Assembly (NCBI GenBank): GCA_964631265.1
Contig: CAZVWW010000039.1
Span: 1 to 18,071 of the forward strand
Reading direction: 5' to 3'
Origin: CAZVWW01 sp964631265
GTDB taxonomy: Bacteria > Thermotogota > Thermotogae > MWEM01
Length of the DNA: 18,071 nucleotides
This document shows positions 15,738 through 18,071 of this stretch, piece by piece. A model generated the notes under the pieces. The model searched no databases, was not told the DNA's origin, and was given only the letters and a program-made list of their open reading frames with translations. The first letter of the stretch is position 1, and the number at the start of each line of letters is the position of its first letter. The position numbers and the translations under genes were made by a program.

Positions 15738-15768
15738 ATTATACACGTTTTAAAGGTGATTATTTCAA
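15738..15768 (-). promoter_or_regulatory. Candidate promoter of the second SUMF1-like gene
   Basis: On the minus strand TTGAAA (15763-15768) and TATAAT (15738-15743) are 19 nt apart. The -10 is perfect and the spacing is slightly long. It would give a leader of about 95 nt. Two tandem TTGACA copies nearer the gene are too close to its ribosome binding site to serve as -35. Confidence 0.45.
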
Positions 15769-15833
15769 ATGATACTTGAGTTTCTTACAGCAGAGACTGT
15801 TCTTGATGGTAATATTGTGTCTTCATCTGATTA

Positions 15834-15842
15834 TGATATAAT
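15834..15842 (+). promoter_or_regulatory. Extended -10 promoter of the flavodoxin gene
   Basis: TGATATAAT lies 26 bp before ATG 15869, with a weak TTGTGT 16 nt upstream of TATAAT. The decayed copy near 7640 keeps a recognisable version of this leader. Confidence 0.6.
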
Positions 15843-15868
15843 TTCCCGTCTATATGGAGGTGTTGTCA

Positions 15869-16354
15869 ATGAAGACATTGATTATCTACGAAAGCAAACA
15901 CGGAACAACCGAGATGTTCGCGAACCGTCTGGCAGAAGCCTTTGGCGACAACAGCCGGGCGGCACACATAAAAAAGGCAAAGAAAATCTCACTGGATGAG
16001 TGGGATTCAGTCGTTTTAGGTGCCGGGATTTATATCGGTAAAGTCAAACGATCCATCAAAGGGTATGCCAAGCGGAACAAAGATGAACTGGAAAAAAAGA
16101 ACCTGGGTATTTTCCTGTGCTGCAGTTGGGGGTCTGAGGAGAATGTTTACCGGGAATATTTTGAGAAGAACTTTCCGCCCACTCTTCTGGAAAAGGCCAA
16201 GGTCAAACAGAATTTTCCCGGGGGGCAATATCTTTCCGAGAATGCTGGCATGATTTATAAAAAAGTCTTCGATGAAATGGAAAAACTGCCAGAGGAGGAA
16301 ATTCATAAAATGATTGACAGCTTTGTCCGGGAAATGGTGTTATCGTCTGCATAG
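15869..16354 (+). CDS. Flavodoxin-domain protein (HemG/flavodoxin_5-like)
   Basis: 161 aa. ATG 15869 has GGAGG 8 nt upstream; the ATG at 15854 overlaps that site and is rejected. The fold is a short flavodoxin: strand MKTLIIYES, FMN phosphate loop SKHGTTEMFA (9-18), second cofactor loop VVLGAGIYIGKV, and strand IFLCCSWGS with two adjacent cysteines. Length and motifs fit the menaquinone-dependent protoporphyrinogen dehydrogenase (HemG) type or related flavodoxin_5 proteins. No haem gene is nearby, so a general electron-transfer or quinone-reductase role is equally possible. A truncated, inactivated copy lies at 7385-7614. The gene has its own extended -10 promoter and is followed by 124 bp before the next start. 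Confidence 0.85.
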   Translation: MKTLIIYESKHGTTEMFANRLAEAFGDNSRAAHIKKAKKISLDEWDSVVLGAGIYIGKVKRSIKGYAKRNKDELEKKNLGIFLCCSWGSEENVYREYFEKNFPPTLLEKAKVKQNFPGGQYLSENAGMIYKKVFDEMEKLPEEEIHKMIDSFVREMVLSSA

Positions 16355-16478
16355 TAATGTTTAACTTCATTCGCTTGCAAAACTTTAAAGGGGCCAATTC
16401 AAACCAATCTTGCTTTTTGGGTGGATGAGAATCAAGAGGCTTTTTCTGCCGTCTTTGTAAAGAAAGAAGGTGAAGGCA

Positions 16479-17257
16479 ATGAAAAAAACAAATCTTTTGA
16501 TCATTCTCATAACCATCGTGTTTCTTCTTCAGATATCAGCTCACAAACCGATATTTGATGATGAAACGCATGAAACAATGGAAANNNNNNNNNNNNNNNN
16601 NNNNNNNNNNNNNNNNNNNNNNNNNNNNNNNNNNNNNNNNNNNNNNNNNNNNNNNNNNNNNNNNNNNNNNNNNNNNNNNNNNNNCAGATATCAGCTCACA
16701 AACCGATATTTGATGATGAAACGCATGAAACAATGGAAACAGCGCTTGATATAAAGGATCCTGATGTTTCTCAGATCACTTATCATATTTTTACTCAAGA
16801 GGAGCCTATTTTCTGGGTGACATTTAAAGGGGTTGCCGGGGACAAGATAAAGGTTGTTCTAAATATCCCCTTTAAAAAGGAATATGAGGATTATGCCGTC
16901 CATATGGCCGTGATAGGTCCCGGGATCGTTGACTCTTTGAAGCATACGGTCTACAAGTCTTTCGATGAACTGCCGTTTGAAAAACCCGAAAAAGCAGGGG
17001 TAAATATCGTTGATTCAAGCGAGTACGAGAAGGAATATTTTCACGAACCCTTTTCAAATACTCAATCCTGGTTTATTCTGAAAGACCATCTCGACATACC
17101 CCGGGATGGAAGATTTTATCTGGCCGTATGGCCGGGCAGGGATCTGGATTACCGTGGCAGAGTGGGGGTTTCAATCGGTCATCTGGAGCGTTTTTCGCCA
17201 CTTGATCTCTTTAAAATGAAAGACTGGATCGAAGGTATCAGAGAATTTCACATGTGA
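16479..17257 (+). CDS. Secreted protein of unknown function, interrupted by N gap 2
   Basis: The two halves on either side of the N run are in different frames as given. Removing the 100 N and one 55-bp copy (155 bp) makes one continuous frame of 207 aa, reading HETMETALDI across the join. The ATG at 16479 has GAAGGTG 6 nt upstream. It carries a Sec signal peptide (MKKTNLLIILITIVFLLQISA) with likely cleavage after Ala21, leaving a mature N-terminal His (HKPIFDDET). The remaining 185 residues look like beta-sandwich, with aromatic-rich strands (YHIFTQEEPIFWVTF, FYLAVWPG, VGVSIGHLERF) and many His. No enzyme family is recognised. It is followed by a convergent membrane protein gene. Confidence 0.75.
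16530..16584. repeat. 55-bp direct repeat, left flank of N gap 2
   Basis: Identical to 16685-16739. Starts CAGATATCAGC and ends CAATGGAAA. It lies inside the secreted-protein gene and is most likely the same genomic site seen on two contig ends. Confidence 0.95.
16585..16684. other. Assembly gap 2 (100 N), probably zero real missing bases
   Basis: Exactly 100 N between identical 55-bp flanks, as at 8776-8875. Collapsing the repeat restores an open reading frame, which supports the idea that nothing is missing. Confidence 0.9.
16685..16739. repeat. 55-bp direct repeat, right flank of N gap 2
   Basis: Second copy of 16530-16584. Contains an in-frame ATG (16733) that is not a true start; it corresponds to Met34 of the rejoined protein. 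Confidence 0.95.
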
Positions 17258-17330
17258 ATTTTGATATGTGCCTGCATAAGCCGGATGGTCAATTATTATC
17301 AAGACTTTGTCACAATTGATGATGATGTCT

Positions 17331-18026
17331 TTACTTCCCCTTTATCATTCGCATATAGTGCAAAAAGACAAATAAAGTCGCCACGATAAAGATAAATCCC
17401 CCGATCATAACACCGGAAGATAAGAGCTTGTTGCCGATGCCTAAACCGACAAAGCCTAATATACAAAGAACGGCATTAATGATGAGAAAAAACGAGGCGA
17501 TTTTCCCCATCCGGGACTTTTTGCACAATGTTAGCCCGAAGCAGATCGACGGAATCCCGAGAATGGCATAGGCAAACGCGTTTATTTTACTGAAAATGGT
17601 CCCATAGGTGCTTTGAATCATCTGAAAGACCCAGTGATCCAGAAGGGCATTCCCCTGAAGGTTGATATACCTGGCGATGTCGGGAACAATAGATATTTGG
17701 GAACTGTAGATAATGATGTTGATCACCGCATAAACGGGAACAAAAATGAAGCCGATATGACTCAGGAGGGGGAAATCCGCTTTGCTTTCTAAAAACAGGA
17801 TGGTGAAGAAGGCAACGATAAAGAAGGTCAGCAACGTTGCAATCAGATAGTTCAAATGATAAATCAAACTGGCGGATGTCAGGAACTGAACAAATTCAAT
17901 CCGGCTCTGATATTGTTCAATTTCCGCAATCGAAATCGGCGCAATGATTCCCCACAGAATCAAAAGGATAAGCAGGATAAACGTGATAACCAGCGATCGT
18001 TTGTAAAACTTGAACTCTCCTTGCAT
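17331..18026 (-). CDS. Six-TM integral membrane protein, unknown function
   Basis: 231 aa from ATG 18026, which has AGGAG 5 nt upstream; the upstream TTG at 18050 lacks a site. Six hydrophobic segments are visible at about 11-33, 55-79, 87-110, 147-168, 175-197 and 202-224, with basic residues (FKFYKR, CKKSRMGK, MRMIKGK) placing both termini probably in the cytoplasm. A longer loop (about 111-146) contains DIARYINLQGNALLDHW. No transporter, protease or enzyme signature is visible. The layout recalls small DUF4386-like membrane proteins, but I cannot confirm a family. It is convergent with the secreted-protein gene, 73 bp apart, and starts 45 bp from the window edge. Confidence 0.8.
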   Translation of the reverse strand: MQGEFKFYKRSLVITFILLILLILWGIIAPISIAEIEQYQSRIEFVQFLTSASLIYHLNYLIATLLTFFIVAFFTILFLESKADFPLLSHIGFIFVPVYAVINIIIYSSQISIVPDIARYINLQGNALLDHWVFQMIQSTYGTIFSKINAFAYAILGIPSICFGLTLCKKSRMGKIASFFLIINAVLCILGFVGLGIGNKLLSSGVMIGGFIFIVATLFVFLHYMRMIKGK

Positions 18027-18071
18027 ATAATCTCCTCTCCGTTTTTTCAAAACTATTCTACCTTTTTTCTC

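Overview
The window is about 18 kb of bacterial DNA with moderate-to-low GC, strong AGGAG-type ribosome binding sites and several extended -10 promoters (TGnTATAAT). Family content fits an anaerobic-type environmental bacterium: membrane-bound CheA-like kinases, SUMF1-fold secreted proteins, a GH13 glycosidase, a TetM/EF-G-type fossil and a HemG-like flavodoxin. A Firmicutes or Thermotogota (Kosmotoga/Mesotoga-like) source is my guess, and the sequence does not settle it. The two runs of 100 N are each flanked by the same 55 bp on both sides. They therefore look like scaffold joins between contigs that overlap by one k-mer, not missing DNA.

Layout. 1-867: a possible gene tail, a 27-bp palindrome and a small lipoprotein gene. 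868-7348: a signalling block made of two homologous membrane sensor kinases (about 900 aa each; 7TM region, coiled coil, PAS-like linker, Hpt, CheA-type ATPase) with a receiver protein between them; the second kinase is on the opposite strand and an eroded IS200-like transposase lies at the convergent junction. 7385-7614: a decayed copy of the flavodoxin gene, just upstream of kinase 2. 7842-10587 (minus strand): a dimethylarginine hydrolase (DDAH), a fossil C-terminal piece of a TetM-like ribosomal GTPase, and a cytoplasmic GH13 glycosidase. 10862-15635: two minus-strand SUMF1-fold exported proteins flanking a plus-strand cytoplasmic hybrid histidine kinase (PAS, cysteine-rich PocR/GAF-like domain, HisKA, HATPase, REC). 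15869-18026: the intact flavodoxin, a secreted protein of unknown function whose gene is split by the second N run, and a six-TM membrane protein.

How they may work together. Kinase 1, the receiver protein and kinase 2 look like one phosphorelay in which two related receptors share one output protein. The receiver protein has a non-DNA-binding C-terminal domain, so its output is probably protein-protein. The hybrid kinase lies between the two SUMF1-like exported proteins, but shared function is only positional inference. The closest thing to an undescribed system is the paired 7TM-Hpt-CheA kinases with the REC-plus-novel-domain partner.
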